This document shows positions 5,557-5,592 of a DNA stretch of 5,592 nt, in pieces. The stretch lies in contig DVHW01000077.1 of the NCBI GenBank assembly GCA_018711785.1, positions 1-5,592 on the forward strand, in the 5' to 3' direction. The position numbers and the translations under genes were made by a program. This DNA comes from Candidatus Galloscillospira excrementavium. Its GTDB lineage: Bacteria; Bacillota; Clostridia; Oscillospirales; Oscillospiraceae. Under the pieces are notes generated by a model. That model was not told the DNA's origin, did no database searches, and saw nothing but the letters and a program-made list of their open reading frames with translations. Within the stretch, counting starts at the first letter, position 1, and each line of letters starts with the position of its first letter.

Positions 5557-5592
5557 TTACTGCACCATCAATGATAGCTCTATTTCATCTTC
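5557..5592 (-). CDS. Possible 3' end of a leftward gene cut by the window edge
   Basis: Reading leftward from the window edge, one frame is open for eleven codons (EDEIELSLMVQ) and ends in TAA at 5559-5557. The last 72 bases are about 43% GC, well below the rest of the window, so this may be the tail of a differently composed gene or plain AT-richer intergenic DNA. Eleven codons are too few to identify anything. Confidence 0.2.
   Translation of the reverse strand, partial: EDEIELSLMVQ

Noticed and set aside
3886..5574. Long rightward open frame of 562 codons opposite murE
   Set aside because: It is antisense to a well-conserved Mur ligase, its translation is Gly/Val/His-rich low-complexity sequence typical of a GC-rich shadow frame, and it has no recognisable motif.

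Overview
The window is GC-rich (roughly two thirds or more G+C by eye). It carries five chromosomal genes whose family signatures (DUF6273, a membrane-anchored XRE regulator, a streptococcal-style MurE ligase, a short QueG-like iron-sulfur protein) point to a high-GC member of the Clostridia, most likely the Oscillospiraceae/Flavonifractor neighbourhood. The taxonomic call is inference from protein style and composition. I see no phage, transposase, CRISPR, tRNA or rRNA sequence.

Layout from left to right. A short perfect hairpin (1-20) follows a leftward DUF6273 gene (48-947). A 277-base divergent intergenic region (948-1224) holds a leftward promoter, several GC-rich hairpins, and a rightward promoter whose -35 box is one arm of an inverted repeat. 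A rightward gene (1225-2430) encodes an XRE DNA-binding domain, one membrane helix, a coiled coil and a predicted outside domain. A symmetrical hairpin (2439-2464) separates it from a convergent leftward group: a two-CBS-domain protein (2473-2901), a QueG-like double 4Fe-4S protein (2957-3799) and a MurE-family Mur ligase (3796-5334). The last 258 bases (5335-5592) hold the murE leader, another inverted repeat and an AT-richer tail, possibly with the end of one more leftward gene.

How the genes may work together. The membrane XRE protein probably links an envelope or external signal to transcription of itself, and perhaps of the divergent DUF6273 gene; the repeat over its -35 box is a plausible operator. 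On the other strand murE and the queG-like gene overlap by four bases (GTGA) and should be translationally coupled. A 13+5 bp terminator-like hairpin stands between the queG-like stop and the CBS start, with the CBS ribosome binding site inside its 3' arm, so CBS expression may depend on read-through or on the fold of this leader.

Most of the window is ordinary chromosomal gene content. The points most worth a second look are the hairpin before the CBS gene, the promoter repeat of the XRE gene, the non-DAP-type specificity motif (DDPG) of the MurE-like ligase, and the palindromic AT-richer sequence at the right edge.
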